Part shown: positions 36,357 through 46,145 of the stretch, one piece after another
Position numbering within the stretch: position 1 is the stretch's first letter
How the letters are laid out: each line of letters begins with the position of its first letter
Assembly (NCBI RefSeq): GCF_000735435.1
Contig: NZ_JMPP01000018.1
Location: 124,001-188,000, forward strand
Length of the DNA: 64,000 bases
DNA from: Klebsiella planticola ATCC 33531
GTDB lineage: Bacteria > Pseudomonadota > Gammaproteobacteria > Enterobacterales > Enterobacteriaceae
Direction of reading: 5' to 3'
Translations under genes and position numbers: made by a program
The notes under the pieces: model-generated
Told to the model about the DNA's origin: nothing
Seen by the model: only the letters and a program-made list of their open reading frames with translations
The model's database searches: none

Positions 36357-36375
36357 GGGCGGTCGAGGACCGCCC
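36357..36375 (-). terminator. Hairpin after hemW
   Basis: GGGCGGTC (36357-36364) and GACCGCCC (36368-36375) form an 8-bp stem with a 3-base loop, nine bases downstream of the hemW stop on the reverse strand. A T-rich stretch follows only after about 16 bases. Confidence 0.6.
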
Positions 36376-36383
36376 GGGGGGGA

Positions 36384-37523
36384 TTAATCTTCGCTGAGAA
36401 ACAGCTCCAGCAGCGAGTTTAAAAACAGCTTGCCATGCTCGGTTATCTGCCAGCAGCGCTCATCTTCAGCCAGGTAGCCCTGGGCGATGGCGGCATCAAT
36501 TTGCGGCCGGATCACGTGCTCTTCCAGACCGGTGTAGCGGCTGAATTCACTGCGCGGTGCCGCTTCCAGCAGACGGAAGCGGTTCATAAAGAATTCGAAG
36601 GGTTTGTCGGCGGCCTCCACGTCATGCTGACGTTCGAGGTAGCGGCCTTCCATGTAGCCCCGCGGATGGCGCGTTTTTGCCGTACGTAAAATGCGCCCGT
36701 CCGGGAAGGTAATTTTCCCGTGCGCACCGCAGCCGATGCCAAGGTAGTCGCCAAAGCGCCAGTAGTTCAGGTTGTGCTGACACTGATAACCCGGTTTCGC
36801 ATAGGCCGATGTCTCATACTGCTGATAACCTGCCGCCGTCAGCAAACGATGTCCCTGCTCAAAGATATCCCACAGGGCGTCGTCATCCGGCAGCACCGGC
36901 GGACGGGAGCCAAACAGAGTATTCGGCTCAATGGTCAGCTGATACCAGGAGAGATGCGGCGGATTGAGTTCGATCGCCTGACGCAGGTCGTCCAGCGCCT
37001 CGTCCAGCGTCTGGTCCGGCAGGCCGTGCATCAAATCGAGGTTAAAGCTACGAAGGCCAAGCCCCGTTGCCAGATGCGCCGCGCGCTTTGCCTCGTCCGG
37101 GCCGTGAATACGCCCCAGGCGCTGCAGTTTAGGTTCGCTAAAGCTTTGCACGCCGATGGAGATGCGGTTCACGCCCGCACGCTGGTATTCTACGAAACGA
37201 TCGGCTTCCACGGTGCCTGGGTTGGCTTCCATGGTGACTTCCGCACCGGCGGCCAGCGGCAGGCAGTCGCGTACGCCGTCGAGCAGGGTTTGCATAGCCG
37301 GCCCGGAGAGCAGGCTCGGCGTTCCCCCGCCAATGAAAATCGTGCCGATTTCGCGTCCCTGGGCGTAGTCCGCATCGGCCCGCAGGTCGGTCAGCAGATG
37401 CTGCACATAATCATCGTGCGGCACCTCGCCCTTTAGCGCATGCGAGTTAAAGTCGCAGTACGGACATTTCTGCACACACCATGGGATATGAATATACAGG
37501 CTCAGAGGCGGCAAATTAGCCAT
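36384..37523 (-). CDS. hemW: Heme chaperone HemW (radical SAM)
   Basis: A 379-residue radical SAM protein that carries heme to target proteins; it was long annotated as a coproporphyrinogen III oxidase. The cluster motif is C-x3-C-x2-C in [17 protein letters not shown], followed by [13 protein letters not shown] and [13 protein letters not shown]. The C-terminal domain ([20 protein letters not shown]) is intact. It overlaps rdgB by eight bases. Confidence 0.95.
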   Translation of the reverse strand: MANLPPLSLYIHIPWCVQKCPYCDFNSHALKGEVPHDDYVQHLLTDLRADADYAQGREIGTIFIGGGTPSLLSGPAMQTLLDGVRDCLPLAAGAEVTMEANPGTVEADRFVEYQRAGVNRISIGVQSFSEPKLQRLGRIHGPDEAKRAAHLATGLGLRSFNLDLMHGLPDQTLDEALDDLRQAIELNPPHLSWYQLTIEPNTLFGSRPPVLPDDDALWDIFEQGHRLLTAAGYQQYETSAYAKPGYQCQHNLNYWRFGDYLGIGCGAHGKITFPDGRILRTAKTRHPRGYMEGRYLERQHDVEAADKPFEFFMNRFRLLEAAPRSEFSRYTGLEEHVIRPQIDAAIAQGYLAEDERCWQITEHGKLFLNSLLELFLSED

Positions 37524-38109
37524 TACGTAACGCTTCCAGTAACAGTTTTAACGCGCGCCCGCGGTGGGAAATCGCGCTTTTTTCTTCACGGCTGAGTTCC
37601 GCCGCGGTCTTGCCTGCGGACGGAACATAGAAAATCGGGTCGTAGCCGAAGCCACCGTTGCCCGCCGCCTGACGGGTAATGACCCCAGGCCAGCTGCCGT
37701 GACAAACAACCGGCGTCGGGTCGGCCGCATGCCGCAGATAGACCAGCACGCAGTGGAATTGCGCCTGACGCTGGTCGTCCGGGACGTCCTTCAGGGCATC
37801 GAGCAGTTTTTCCAGGTTCTGCTGGTCGGTAGCGTCTTCTCCGGAGTAACGAGCTGAATAGATACCCGGTGCGCCGCCCAACGCGTCTACCGCGATACCG
37901 GAGTCGTCGGCAATCGCCGGTAAGCCGGTTATCTGCGCGGCATGGCGGGCTTTCAGAATCGCATTTTCGATAAAGGTCAGTCCGGTTTCCTCGGCGGAAT
38001 CCACGCCCAGCTCGGTTTGAGCAACGATATCCAGTCCAAAATCTTCCAGCAGCGAGGCCAGCTCGCGAACCTTCCCGGCGTTACCGGTGGCGAGAACAAC
38101 TTTTTGCAT
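37516..38109 (-). CDS. rdgB: dITP/XTP pyrophosphatase
   Basis: A 197-residue Ham1-family enzyme that removes dITP and XTP from the nucleotide pool. It has [21 protein letters not shown] at the start, [24 protein letters not shown] and [12 protein letters not shown]. Of two tandem ATGs (38109 and 38112), 38109 has better spacing from AGGA and gives the E. coli length. Confidence 0.96.
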   Translation of the reverse strand: MQKVVLATGNAGKVRELASLLEDFGLDIVAQTELGVDSAEETGLTFIENAILKARHAAQITGLPAIADDSGIAVDALGGAPGIYSARYSGEDATDQQNLEKLLDALKDVPDDQRQAQFHCVLVYLRHAADPTPVVCHGSWPGVITRQAAGNGGFGYDPIFYVPSAGKTAAELSREEKSAISHRGRALKLLLEALRNG

Positions 38110-38121
38110 CATTAATCCTGT

Positions 38122-38412
38122 CTATTTTGTCAGCGCCGCGACCGCAGTCGGGATCTGTTGCGGGTTGATGATTTTTATCTGTTTGTGGCGGCCAAGCTCG
38201 CCTTTTTCAAGCAGCACCTGGCTTTTCGCGACACGAAACTGTTTGGCGAGGAATTTAACCAGATGGGCGTTAGCCTGGCCATCTACGGGGGGAGCGGTAA
38301 TGGCGACTTTCAGTTCGTCGCCATGTAAACCAACGATGCTATCACGGCTGGCCTTGGGCTGAATATACAGCCTCAGCACCAGCCCGTCAGCGCAGGCTTC
38401 GACGGCACTCAT
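38122..38412 (-). CDS. yggU: DUF167 family protein YggU
   Basis: A 96-residue protein of unknown role, almost identical in layout to E. coli YggU ([42 protein letters not shown]). The start ATG 38412 overlaps the yggT stop by ATGA; an upstream in-frame start would lie inside yggT. Confidence 0.95.
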   Translation of the reverse strand: MSAVEACADGLVLRLYIQPKASRDSIVGLHGDELKVAITAPPVDGQANAHLVKFLAKQFRVAKSQVLLEKGELGRHKQIKIINPQQIPTAVAALTK

Positions 38413-38975
38413 AGCGCCATCCACAGCCCCGGAAGCAGAACGTTACCCGTCGCCTGCAGCAGTTCGGCGATGCCCATATTGACCACGTACAGCAGCAGCA
38501 CCAGCACCATCGGCGAGAAATCGATACCGCCCATCGACGGCAGCATTCTGCGAATCGGGCGCAGCAGCGGGTCGGCCAGCTGCATCAGAACGAATTCCAC
38601 CGGACTACGGCCCTGGCTTACCCAGCTCATGATCGCCATCAGCAGCAGCACCCAGAATATCAGCAGGCCGACGGTCTTAATCAGAATCAGCAGCGCGGAG
38701 ATCCAGATAATCGGCTGGAAGGTGACCACCATAAACAGCACGATGGCTTTCACGACGCAGAGAATAAAGGCGATCAGCAGCGAGGAGCTGTCGATGGGGC
38801 CCATGGCCGGGATAATGCGTCGCAGCGGCCCGACGACAGGCTGGGTGACCTTAACGATAAACTGCGAAAACGGGTTGTAAAAATCGCAGCGTGCCCACTG
38901 CATCCAGACGCGTAGCAACATGATCATGGTGTAGAGTTCAATGACCGTTGCCAGCAGGAAAGTCAACGTCTTCAT
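38409..38975 (-). CDS. yggT: YggT family membrane protein
   Basis: A 188-residue inner-membrane protein made of two YGGT repeats, each with a pair of hydrophobic segments and the motif [21 protein letters not shown] (in the first repeat [19 protein letters not shown]). The family is linked to osmotic shock resistance and to division-plane proteins in other bacteria. It lies 17 bases after yggS. Confidence 0.95.
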   Translation of the reverse strand: MKTLTFLLATVIELYTMIMLLRVWMQWARCDFYNPFSQFIVKVTQPVVGPLRRIIPAMGPIDSSSLLIAFILCVVKAIVLFMVVTFQPIIWISALLILIKTVGLLIFWVLLLMAIMSWVSQGRSPVEFVLMQLADPLLRPIRRMLPSMGGIDFSPMVLVLLLYVVNMGIAELLQATGNVLLPGLWMAL

Positions 38976-38992
38976 GGCGTTCCTCAGATTCC

Positions 38993-39697
38993 TTAATTTT
39001 TGCTGTAGTCGCGCGCACCGAAAATTGCGGTACCGATGCGCACCATCGTGCTTCCCGCCGCGATTGCGGCTTCCATATCATCCGACATGCCCAAAGACAA
39101 CGTATCGACCGTAGGGTATTGCGTTTTCAATCGCGCAAATGCTACCGCCATTTGTTGGGCCACGGCAAACTGCCTTACATATTCTGACTCAGGTGCCGGA
39201 ATGGCCATTAATCCGCGCAGCCGCAGATTGGGCAGGGCGGCAATCTCCGCTGCCAGCGCATCCAGCGCCTGCAGCAGAATGCCCGACTTGCTCTGTTCGT
39301 CACTAATGTTTATTTGAATCAATACATTAAGCGGCGGAAGATGCGAAGGGCGCTGCTCGCTGAGCCGCGTGGCGATTTTCAGACGATCGACGGTGTGGCA
39401 CCAGTCAAAGTGTTCCGCCACCAGACGACTTTTGTTGGACTGCAGCGGCCCGATAAAGTGCCACTGCAGCGAAGAGGCGCCTGCTTCCTGGAAGTAGCGG
39501 ATTTTTTCCACCCCTTCCTGGACGTAGTTTTCGCCAAAAGCCACCTGGCCTGCGGCTATCGCTTCTTCAATCGCACTCGCAGGCTTCGTTTTACTCACTG
39601 CAAGCAACGTAATTTCTTCTGGATCGCGGCCGCAGCGCGCGGCAGCGTCTGAGATTTTGTCCCGGACCTGTGCCAGGTTATGCGCAATATCGTTCAT
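38993..39697 (-). CDS. yggS: PLP homeostasis protein YggS
   Basis: A 234-residue fold-type III PLP-binding protein (PLPBP/COG0325) that keeps PLP and amino-acid balance. The PLP lysine is in LLAVSKTKP, and FGENYVQEG, WHFIGPLQSNK and LSLGMSDDMEAAIAAGSTMVRIG are family blocks. ATG 39697 gives MNDIAHNLAQVRD, as in E. coli. It is divergent from yggR with only 16 bases between the starts. Confidence 0.96.
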   Translation of the reverse strand: MNDIAHNLAQVRDKISDAAARCGRDPEEITLLAVSKTKPASAIEEAIAAGQVAFGENYVQEGVEKIRYFQEAGASSLQWHFIGPLQSNKSRLVAEHFDWCHTVDRLKIATRLSEQRPSHLPPLNVLIQINISDEQSKSGILLQALDALAAEIAALPNLRLRGLMAIPAPESEYVRQFAVAQQMAVAFARLKTQYPTVDTLSLGMSDDMEAAIAAGSTMVRIGTAIFGARDYSKN

Positions 39698-39713
39698 ATT
39701 CCGAGGATGTGTT

Positions 39714-40694
39714 ATGGAGCTGGAAGAAATCGTGGCCCTTAGTGTAAAGCATAATGTCTCCGATCTACACCTGTGCAATACCTCGGCAGCGCGCTGGCGT
39801 CGACAGGGAAAGCTTGAGCCGGCGCCATTTCACACGCCGGATATCGGGAAATGGCTTGACGGGTGGCTCGATGAGAAACAGCGCGCGCACTGGCAGGCCA
39901 ACGGACAGGTGGATTTTGCCTTAACCCCCGACGGCGGACCGCGCCTTCGCGCCAGCGCATTTTCTCACGCTCAGGGTATTTCATTAGCGCTGCGCCTGTT
40001 GCCGGAAAGCTGTCCCCGGATTGAGGCGCTGCGTGTTCCTGCGGCGCTGACGGAACTGCTGAATGAAGAAAGCGGTTTGATTCTGGTGACCGGAGCCACC
40101 GGCAGCGGTAAGTCGACCACCCTCGCGGCGATGGTCAATCATCTCAACCAGCAGCGTGAAGGGCATATTCTGACGCTTGAAGATCCGGTGGAGTTTATCC
40201 ATCACAGCAAGCGATGTCTGATTCAACAACGTGAAATCGGACGCGACTGTCCCTCTTTTTCCACGGCGCTGCGGGGGGCGCTGCGCCAGGATCCCGATGT
40301 GATTCTGCTGGGTGAGCTGCGCGACAGCGAAACGATCCGCCTGGCGCTGACCGCTGCGGAGACCGGCCATCTGGTGATGGCCACGCTGCATACCCGCGGC
40401 GCGGCTCAGGCGATTGAGCGTCTGGTGGATGTCTTCCCTGCGCAGGAAAAAGAACAAATACGCAGCCAGCTAGCGGGAAGTTTATGTGCGGTGCTGGCAC
40501 AAAAATTACTGCCGACAGCGTCAGAGGGAAGAGTTGCGCTATACGAGCTTTTGGTGAATACCCCGGCGGTAGCAAATTTGATTCGCGAGGGGAAAACTCA
40601 TCAATTGCCGGGGGTCATGCAAACCGGTCAACAAGCCGGAATGCTGACTTTTACGCAAAGTTTTCAACAGCGTGTGGCAGCGGGTCTGTTATAA
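39714..40694 (+). CDS. yggR: PilT-like twitching ATPase YggR
   Basis: A 326-residue secretion/retraction ATPase of the PilT family. Walker A is GATGSGKST, Walker B LRQDPDVILLGELRDSETI, and the histidine box MATLHTRGAAQAIERLVDVFP. Enterobacteria lack most other pilT-pathway genes here, so its partner pilus is elsewhere (type IV or type II-like). ATG 39714 gives MELEEIVALSVKHNVSDLHL. Confidence 0.93.
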   Translation: MELEEIVALSVKHNVSDLHLCNTSAARWRRQGKLEPAPFHTPDIGKWLDGWLDEKQRAHWQANGQVDFALTPDGGPRLRASAFSHAQGISLALRLLPESCPRIEALRVPAALTELLNEESGLILVTGATGSGKSTTLAAMVNHLNQQREGHILTLEDPVEFIHHSKRCLIQQREIGRDCPSFSTALRGALRQDPDVILLGELRDSETIRLALTAAETGHLVMATLHTRGAAQAIERLVDVFPAQEKEQIRSQLAGSLCAVLAQKLLPTASEGRVALYELLVNTPAVANLIREGKTHQLPGVMQTGQQAGMLTFTQSFQQRVAAGLL

Positions 40695-41028
40695 GCGCTG
40701 TTTTAATATTCAGTTTTCATACCTGAGTGTTGTTATCGTAATGTTTTATTAATGTTTGTGGTTATTATGGCTGAATATAATTTAGCCATAAATGACTACG
40801 TCAAATTAATGACGGCTGTGAAAGGGCGAGCGGCATTTCCCTCGCAGAATAAAGAAAAAATAAGATTATCTTTTGACACTTTTCATCTCTTCGACTTATG
40901 CTGTTTATGGAAACAGGACGTTTCTTGTGAAATATTGTTTTGAAATGTAAATTTATTAATTATTTGTAATTTTAGGTTTAATTCATTTAACCGCCATGAT
41001 GGTGGGTGCTTGCTAAGGAGAGTTTTAA
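40695..41028. other. AT-rich region upstream of the CsgD-like gene
   Basis: About 330 bases, markedly AT-rich, with no convincing gene (a 62-codon frame at 40752 has no ribosome-binding site). It probably holds the promoter of the regulator downstream. Such AT-rich regulator promoters are often H-NS targets. Confidence 0.45.
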
Positions 41029-41682
41029 GTGATTAATTTTTCAGGTAATTTATCTTCTTCCCGTCAGATCGTTTTTATTACTCATCCGTCAATTCAGAGT
41101 CAGGCATTTGCCAATTACCTGACCAATACATTGTCGGTCAGGGTGACGCTCCATAATATTAACAAACCGCTAACTCAGCGTCTGCCGAAAGAGTCGGTAA
41201 TATTATTTGATATCGCCGTGTCGAATAAAAAGCTCAACGGGCTGTGGCGAGATATTATTCGATCTTGCGCGGAAAACCCGCGGCTGCTGATTATCAACAG
41301 CGCACAAAAATATGAGCTTTATGAAATGGCGCAGTGGCCAGCGCTGTATGGCGTTTTCCGCCATGACGATGATGAATCGCGTTTAATTGAGGGCGTTAAG
41401 GCCGTACTTAATGGCGAACAGACGGCTGAATTGAGCGTGATGCACCCGGCGATGTATGCCGCGGATCATACATCGATCCCGACGGAGAGTTCGCCGCTCA
41501 CCGAGCGTGAATGTGAAATTCTCAATGAATTACGCTGCGGTGCAACCAATATGGATATTGCTCGCGCGCTGTTTATCAGTGAAAACACGGTACGTACACA
41601 TCTGTACAATGTTTTCCGTAAGCTGAGCGTAAAAAACCGCACCCAGGCAGTCAGCTGGGCCAATGAGCATTTACGTCACTAG
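41029..41682 (+). CDS. CsgD-like LuxR-family regulator
   Basis: A 217-residue regulator. The N-terminal receiver-like domain (QIVFITHPSIQSQAFANYL, VTLHNINKPL, SVILFDIAVSNKKL) and the C-terminal LuxR helix-turn-helix (LTERECEILNELRCGATNMD then IARALFISENTVRTHLYNVF) align by eye along the whole of CsgD, including the ending VKNRTQAVSWANEHLR. CsgD controls curli and cellulose. No csg genes are in view. The start is GTG 41029 with AAGGAG eight bases upstream. It lies between yggR and ruvX, where E. coli K-12 has no gene. Confidence 0.85.
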   Translation: MINFSGNLSSSRQIVFITHPSIQSQAFANYLTNTLSVRVTLHNINKPLTQRLPKESVILFDIAVSNKKLNGLWRDIIRSCAENPRLLIINSAQKYELYEMAQWPALYGVFRHDDDESRLIEGVKAVLNGEQTAELSVMHPAMYAADHTSIPTESSPLTERECEILNELRCGATNMDIARALFISENTVRTHLYNVFRKLSVKNRTQAVSWANEHLRH

Positions 41683-41705
41683 GCATTAAGACAGGCGAAA
41701 GAGCG

Positions 41706-41735
41706 ATGGCGCCACTTCGCAGAAGAGGGCGCCAT
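41706..41735. terminator. Hairpin between the CsgD-like gene and ruvX
   Basis: ATGGCGCC (41706-41713) and GGCGCCAT (41728-41735) form an 8-bp stem between two convergent stops. There is no T-tract. Confidence 0.5.
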
Positions 41736-41756
41736 ATCATCATTATGGCTTCGGGA

Positions 41757-42173
41757 TCAGAAGCCCTGCTCGAAGTAGCTTTCCAGGATAATCACCGCGG
41801 AGGCAGAATCAATGCTGCCTTTGTTCAGGGCGCGGAATCCGCCGTGCTCAAATAGCCCGGCACGGGCTTCTACCGTGCTCAAACGCTCGTCGTGCAGAGT
41901 GATTTTCACCCCAAAGCGGCCGTGAATTTTATTGGCGAAGTTACGCGCGCGCGCGGTGAGCGGTTGCTCAGTCCCGTCCATATTCAGCGGCAGGCCGACG
42001 ATGACGGCCTCTGGTTGCCACTCTTTAAGCAGCTTTTCGATAATGTTCCAGTCCGGTTTACCATCCTGCGCCTTCAGCGCAGGAAGAGGGCGGGCGGTAC
42101 CGGTGATGCGTTGGCCGACCGCCACGCCGATACTTTTGGTACCGAAATCAAAACCCAGCAGCGTTCCGCTCAT
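41757..42173 (-). CDS. ruvX: Holliday-junction resolvase-like protein RuvX/YqgF
   Basis: A 138-residue RNase H-fold nuclease involved in 16S rRNA 5'-end maturation. It has [35 protein letters not shown] and [10 protein letters not shown], and ends [11 protein letters not shown] 42173 overlaps the yqgE stop by one base (TAATG); the longer frame upstream is inside yqgE. Confidence 0.96.
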   Translation of the reverse strand: MSGTLLGFDFGTKSIGVAVGQRITGTARPLPALKAQDGKPDWNIIEKLLKEWQPEAVIVGLPLNMDGTEQPLTARARNFANKIHGRFGVKITLHDERLSTVEARAGLFEHGGFRALNKGSIDSASAVIILESYFEQGF

Positions 42174-42736
42174 TACGCGTGCCCCGCTATGCCGGGCATC
42201 GTCACAATGTCGATACCGATAAGTTTTGCCGCCTCGCGCCAACGGTCGGCAATAGGCGTTTTAAACAAAATATTCTGGTCCGCCGGGGCCGTCAGCCAGG
42301 CGTTATCAAGGATTTCTTGCTCCAGCTGACCCTTTTCCCAGGAGGAATAGCCCAGGGCGACCAGCACGTTAGCCGGCTGCTTGTCCGTGCCGAGCGTTTC
42401 GAGTACGTCGCGGGAAGTGGTGATCACCGTGTTATCGGAGATGCGAATGCTGGAGGAAAAATCAGAAGGCGGTGAATGCAGAATAAAACCGCGATCTTCC
42501 GCCAGCGGCCCGCCGAGCATCACCGGCTTATCCAGACGAATCTCCGGATTGCGCGGTTCAGCGACAATGTTTAACTTTTCCAGAATTCCGTCAATCTGCA
42601 AGTTTTCCAGCGGCTTATTGATGATAATGCCCATGGCGCCATCGTCGTTGTATTCGCAGATATAGACCACGGAGCGGCGGAATATCGGATCCTGAAGAGC
42701 AGGCATGGCAATCAGAAAGTGATGCTGTAAATTCAT
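42173..42736 (-). CDS. yqgE: YqgE/AlgH family protein
   Basis: A 187-residue protein matching E. coli YqgE ([71 protein letters not shown]). Function is not firmly known; AlgH was once tied to alginate regulation. Coupled to ruvX. Confidence 0.94.
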   Translation of the reverse strand: MNLQHHFLIAMPALQDPIFRRSVVYICEYNDDGAMGIIINKPLENLQIDGILEKLNIVAEPRNPEIRLDKPVMLGGPLAEDRGFILHSPPSDFSSSIRISDNTVITTSRDVLETLGTDKQPANVLVALGYSSWEKGQLEQEILDNAWLTAPADQNILFKTPIADRWREAAKLIGIDIVTMPGIAGHA

Positions 42737-42801
42737 TGTCAGAGGTTCTGTTCCTGGTTCAAAAAGCAGCACCCAGTATGCGGGTAAAGCAAGGACCTGT
42801 C

Positions 42802-42929
42802 GATTCAACTTTATCTTTCAGGCGACAGGGGCGTTGATTTCCTCGCTCAACCCGGTCACATAGTGGACTATGCTCCCGGGTACTCGCTGCGTCATCGCCT
42901 GCCTGTAGCCTGAAATCTGTCGTTGAATC
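42802..42929. repeat. ERIC-like intergenic repeat
   Basis: The 128-base stretch is bounded by GATTCAAC (42802-42809) and GTTGAATC (42922-42929). Inside are nested inverted repeats: TTTCAGGC against GCCTGAAA, and a central ACCCGG-TCACATAG against CTATGCTCCCGGGT. The length and folding are those of enterobacterial repetitive intergenic consensus elements, with a diverged core. It lies between gshB and yqgE and would be transcribed with them. Confidence 0.65.
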
Positions 42930-42975
42930 AGAAGATTTTGCAGACTAACGATACGGGTCGTTAGCCTGAATGATC

Positions 42976-43923
42976 CTATTTTCCGAGGCGCTTCTCGATA
43001 GCGTCCATCAGCATACCGGTGATGGAGATCGGGAACGCCGCTTCAATTTCACGCACGCAGGTTGGGCTGGTGACGTTAATTTCCGTCAGACGATCGCCGA
43101 TGATATCCAGACCGACGAAGATCAGCCCTTTAGCTTTCAGCGTTGGCCCGACGCGGCGCGCAATGGCCCAGTCGCTATCGCTCAGCGGACGTGCTTCGCC
43201 GCGGCCACCGGCAGCAAGATTACCGCGGGTTTCACCACCCTGTGGGATACGCGCCAGGCAATAAGGCACCGGCTCACCGTCGACAACCAGCACGCGCTTA
43301 TCGCCATCTTTAATTGCCGGCAGGTAGTTCTGCGCCATGCAGTAACGGCTGCCCAGCTCGGTCAGGGTTTCCGCAATGACCGGCAGGTTAGGATCGCCCT
43401 CTTTCACGCGGAAAATAGAGGTACCGCCCATGCCGTCCAGCGGTTTCAGAATAATGTCGCCGTGTTTTTCCCAGAAGGCTTTCAGCTGGGCCTTATTGCG
43501 GGTCACCAGCGTTTCCGGAGTCAGGTCGGCAAACCAGGCGGTAAACAGCTTCTCGTTACAGTCGCGCAGGCTCTGCGGCTTGTTGACGATCAGCGTGCCT
43601 TTATCTTCGGCACGTTCAAGAATATAGGTCGCGTAAATAAACTCGGTATCGAACGGCGGATCCTTACGCATCAGAATGACGTCGAGATCCGCCAGCGGCA
43701 GATCCTGCTCACCGGTAAACTCATACCACTTATCGTAATTCTGCTCCACGCTGAGCTTGCGCGTGCGGGCGCGGGCTTCCCCGTTGATTAAGTACAGGTC
43801 GTTCATCTCCATATAATGGAGTTCATAGCCGCGACGCTGCGCTTCCAGCAACATAGCGAAGCTGGTGTCTTTCTTGATGTTGATGGTTGCGATGGGGTCC
43901 ATCACGATGCCGAGCTTGATCAT
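42976..43923 (-). CDS. gshB: Glutathione synthetase
   Basis: A 315-residue ATP-grasp enzyme that joins gamma-glutamylcysteine and glycine. MIKLGIVMDPIATINIKKDT, DVILMRKDPPFDTEFIYATY, ILKPLDGMGGTSIFRVKEGD and LTEINVTSPTCVREIE are diagnostic. Length equals that of the E. coli enzyme. It follows rsmE by 20 bases. Confidence 0.97.
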   Translation of the reverse strand: MIKLGIVMDPIATINIKKDTSFAMLLEAQRRGYELHYMEMNDLYLINGEARARTRKLSVEQNYDKWYEFTGEQDLPLADLDVILMRKDPPFDTEFIYATYILERAEDKGTLIVNKPQSLRDCNEKLFTAWFADLTPETLVTRNKAQLKAFWEKHGDIILKPLDGMGGTSIFRVKEGDPNLPVIAETLTELGSRYCMAQNYLPAIKDGDKRVLVVDGEPVPYCLARIPQGGETRGNLAAGGRGEARPLSDSDWAIARRVGPTLKAKGLIFVGLDIIGDRLTEINVTSPTCVREIEAAFPISITGMLMDAIEKRLGK

Positions 43924-43943
43924 GGTTATTCTCCGTTAACGCT

Positions 43944-44675
43944 TCAACCTAAGTCGCCAAAACGCACCTGCAGGGCGGTAATGGCAGTGAGCGCAGTTGT
44001 TTCTGTACGCAGAACGCGCGGTCCCAACAGAATATCAGTAAACTGGTAGCGAGCGGTCATCGCAATCTCTTCCGCTGACAGGCCGCCTTCCGGGCCAATC
44101 AGCAAGCGAACGCGTTCAACCGGCAACGGCAGCGTGTTGATACTGGCGCTGGCGCGCGGGTGCAGATTGAGCTTCAGGCCATTATCCTGCTCAGCACACC
44201 AGGCCTCCAGCTGCATCGCCGGGCGAATCTCCGGCACCACGTTGCGGCCGCTCTGCTCGCAGGCGGCGATGGCGATTTTTTGCCACTGCTGGATCTTCTT
44301 CTGCAAACGTTCGGCATCCAGTTTAACGCCGCAGCGCTCGGAAAACAGTGGCGTTATGAGGCTTACACCGAGTTCAATCGATTTCTGGATGGTGAACTCC
44401 ATCTTTTCGCCGCGTGACATCACCTGGCCCAGATGAATATGCAGAGGGGATTCGCGATCGTCGGTCTCGCTGCCGATCACGTCAACTAACACGTTTTTCT
44501 TTCCGGCTTCGGCGATCACGGCATCGAAAACCTGATTGCTGCCGTCAAAAAGCTGGATTGCCTGGCCTTTGCCCATACGTAATACGCGGCCAACGTGATT
44601 GGCGGCATCGTCAGAGAGGGCGATTTGACTACCTACGGTAACAGGTTCCGGGTGGTGGATGCGAGGGATGCGCAT
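43944..44675 (-). CDS. rsmE: 16S rRNA (uracil-1498-N3)-methyltransferase
   Basis: A 243-residue SPOUT-fold enzyme. The N-terminal PUA-like part begins [12 protein letters not shown]; the SAM knot has [14 protein letters not shown] and [19 protein letters not shown] 44675 gives the E. coli length; upstream codons are spurious. Confidence 0.96.
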   Translation of the reverse strand: MRIPRIHHPEPVTVGSQIALSDDAANHVGRVLRMGKGQAIQLFDGSNQVFDAVIAEAGKKNVLVDVIGSETDDRESPLHIHLGQVMSRGEKMEFTIQKSIELGVSLITPLFSERCGVKLDAERLQKKIQQWQKIAIAACEQSGRNVVPEIRPAMQLEAWCAEQDNGLKLNLHPRASASINTLPLPVERVRLLIGPEGGLSAEEIAMTARYQFTDILLGPRVLRTETTALTAITALQVRFGDLG

Positions 44676-44763
44676 GCTGGCTATTCCGTTCTTCGCGCAG
44701 GTGCCGCTTTTCCATGTCGGGGGAAAGCGGCACCTGCAAATTAACAATTGCCGCTAGTGTAGG

Positions 44764-45471
44764 TTAGCTCTTTTGTGCCTGGCAAGCTTGCTGGACGTAC
44801 GGATTGTGGTTGCCCTGTACTTTAGCGATGCGCTCGTCGCGTTCGCACTCCCAGGAGGTGACCGGATACATCTTATCCCAGGCGGTAAAAAGCTGGGTTT
44901 GCTGGCGGGAGAGGGTCAACTGATAAGTATCGCGCATATAGAAGTAGGTGCGGGCGATAGAACCGCGGGCGCGAGCGGGCGGCTCGGCAACCTTATCCTT
45001 AAAGTCGACCTTCATGGCGCACTGGCCGTACTGGCCTTCGCCGCCGTTCCACTGGCCATACATAAAGTTGGCGCGGTCGCCGTTAACTTCGCCCACCGCC
45101 GGCTGCAGGTTGTGCATATCGCTTTCCATCTTGCGATAGACCGGATCTTTGGCGCAGTTTTTCCGTCCGCCGTCCTGCCAGCACTGGCGCTGGTGGCCAA
45201 ACTGCCAGGCTGGAACGACGTGTTCCCACTCGACCCGACTGGCGCGGTTTTCATTTTTACGCACTTTATAACCGCAGGACTCCAGATCGATAACGCCTTT
45301 TTTCCCCTGCCAGTCAATTTTACAGCCGCAGTAGAAATCGCCGGGGACATCGGCATTGACCTTTACCCCGGCGGCTTTCGCCTGGGAGAAACTGTTGATT
45401 CCTTCGGCCGCGACCTGGCCGCTACAGGCGGCGGTCAGAAACGCCGCGGCAAAAATATAAATACGGGACAT
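44764..45471 (-). CDS. endA: DNA-specific endonuclease I
   Basis: A 235-residue periplasmic nuclease that makes double-strand breaks in DNA. The signal peptide is [24 protein letters not shown]. The catalytic block is [17 protein letters not shown], followed by [20 protein letters not shown] and many conserved cysteines. ATG 45471 gives the signal peptide a proper start. Confidence 0.96.
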   Translation of the reverse strand: MSRIYIFAAAFLTAACSGQVAAEGINSFSQAKAAGVKVNADVPGDFYCGCKIDWQGKKGVIDLESCGYKVRKNENRASRVEWEHVVPAWQFGHQRQCWQDGGRKNCAKDPVYRKMESDMHNLQPAVGEVNGDRANFMYGQWNGGEGQYGQCAMKVDFKDKVAEPPARARGSIARTYFYMRDTYQLTLSRQQTQLFTAWDKMYPVTSWECERDERIAKVQGNHNPYVQQACQAQKS

Positions 45472-45565
45472 CGTGAACTCCGTGTCAAAACGAGCCCGCA
45501 ACGTAGCGAATGCGATTGTCAGATGCAATCAGTCAGATCAGAAAATTTCCAGTTGTACCCGATAT

Positions 45566-46066
45566 TTACTCTTCAGCGACCAGCAGATCGCCGCAGCGAA
45601 CGCAGCGGTAAGTCGCTTCTCCCCGCACGACGCGGTTGTGGCGACGGACGGTAAGCTGATGCTGCTGGCACTGGCAGCGGTAGGGAAAGGTGTTCTGGCG
45701 AACGGAGTCGAGTTCGAAACGATGGGTGCGGCGGGCGGCGACGCCGAGCACGCTCTCCATCATCCATTTCCACTCTTTGCCGTGCGGCGCCACGCGGCCG
45801 AAGTGTTTCCACACCAGCAGGTGCGCCAGTTCATGCGGGACGACCTCATCGATAAAGGCCTGCTGGTTTTCCAGCAGCAGTACCGGGTTGAGGCGAATTT
45901 CGTTCTTTTCCAGCCATGCGGTACCGGCGGAGGTGCCGCGCTGCTGATAGACCAGGCTCGGTTCCGGGTACTGACGGCCAAGCCTGAGGTTGGCCTGGGC
46001 GAGCTTTTCCCGCAGGCTGCGCATAATGGCCTGCTGAATGGCGATGGGAATTCGGGGCGTTTTCAT
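45566..46066 (-). CDS. sprT: SprT family zinc metalloprotease
   Basis: A 166-residue protein. The zinc-protease motif HELAH is at residues 78-82, and a C-terminal zinc ribbon (YRCQCQQH then YRCVRCGD) is intact. Related to Spartan proteases; the bacterial role is not settled. It lies upstream of endA as in E. coli. Confidence 0.95.
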   Translation of the reverse strand: MKTPRIPIAIQQAIMRSLREKLAQANLRLGRQYPEPSLVYQQRGTSAGTAWLEKNEIRLNPVLLLENQQAFIDEVVPHELAHLLVWKHFGRVAPHGKEWKWMMESVLGVAARRTHRFELDSVRQNTFPYRCQCQQHQLTVRRHNRVVRGEATYRCVRCGDLLVAEE

Positions 46067-46110
46067 AGCGCCAGAGGATAGTGCGCCGTGAAGGGGAGAG
46101 CAAGAGGCAG

Positions 46111-46139
46111 ACGCTTCCTCCCGCGAGAGGAGGAAGCGT
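46111..46139 (-). terminator. Hairpin after galP
   Basis: ACGCTTCCTCC (46111-46121) and GGAGGAAGCGT (46129-46139) form a perfect 11-bp stem six bases from the galP stop. The T-tract is poor. Confidence 0.65.
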
Positions 46140-46145
46140 TAACGG

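Noticed and set aside
40752..40943. A 63-codon forward frame upstream of the CsgD-like gene
   Set aside because: There is no ribosome-binding site and no recognisable sequence; it lies in an AT-rich promoter region.
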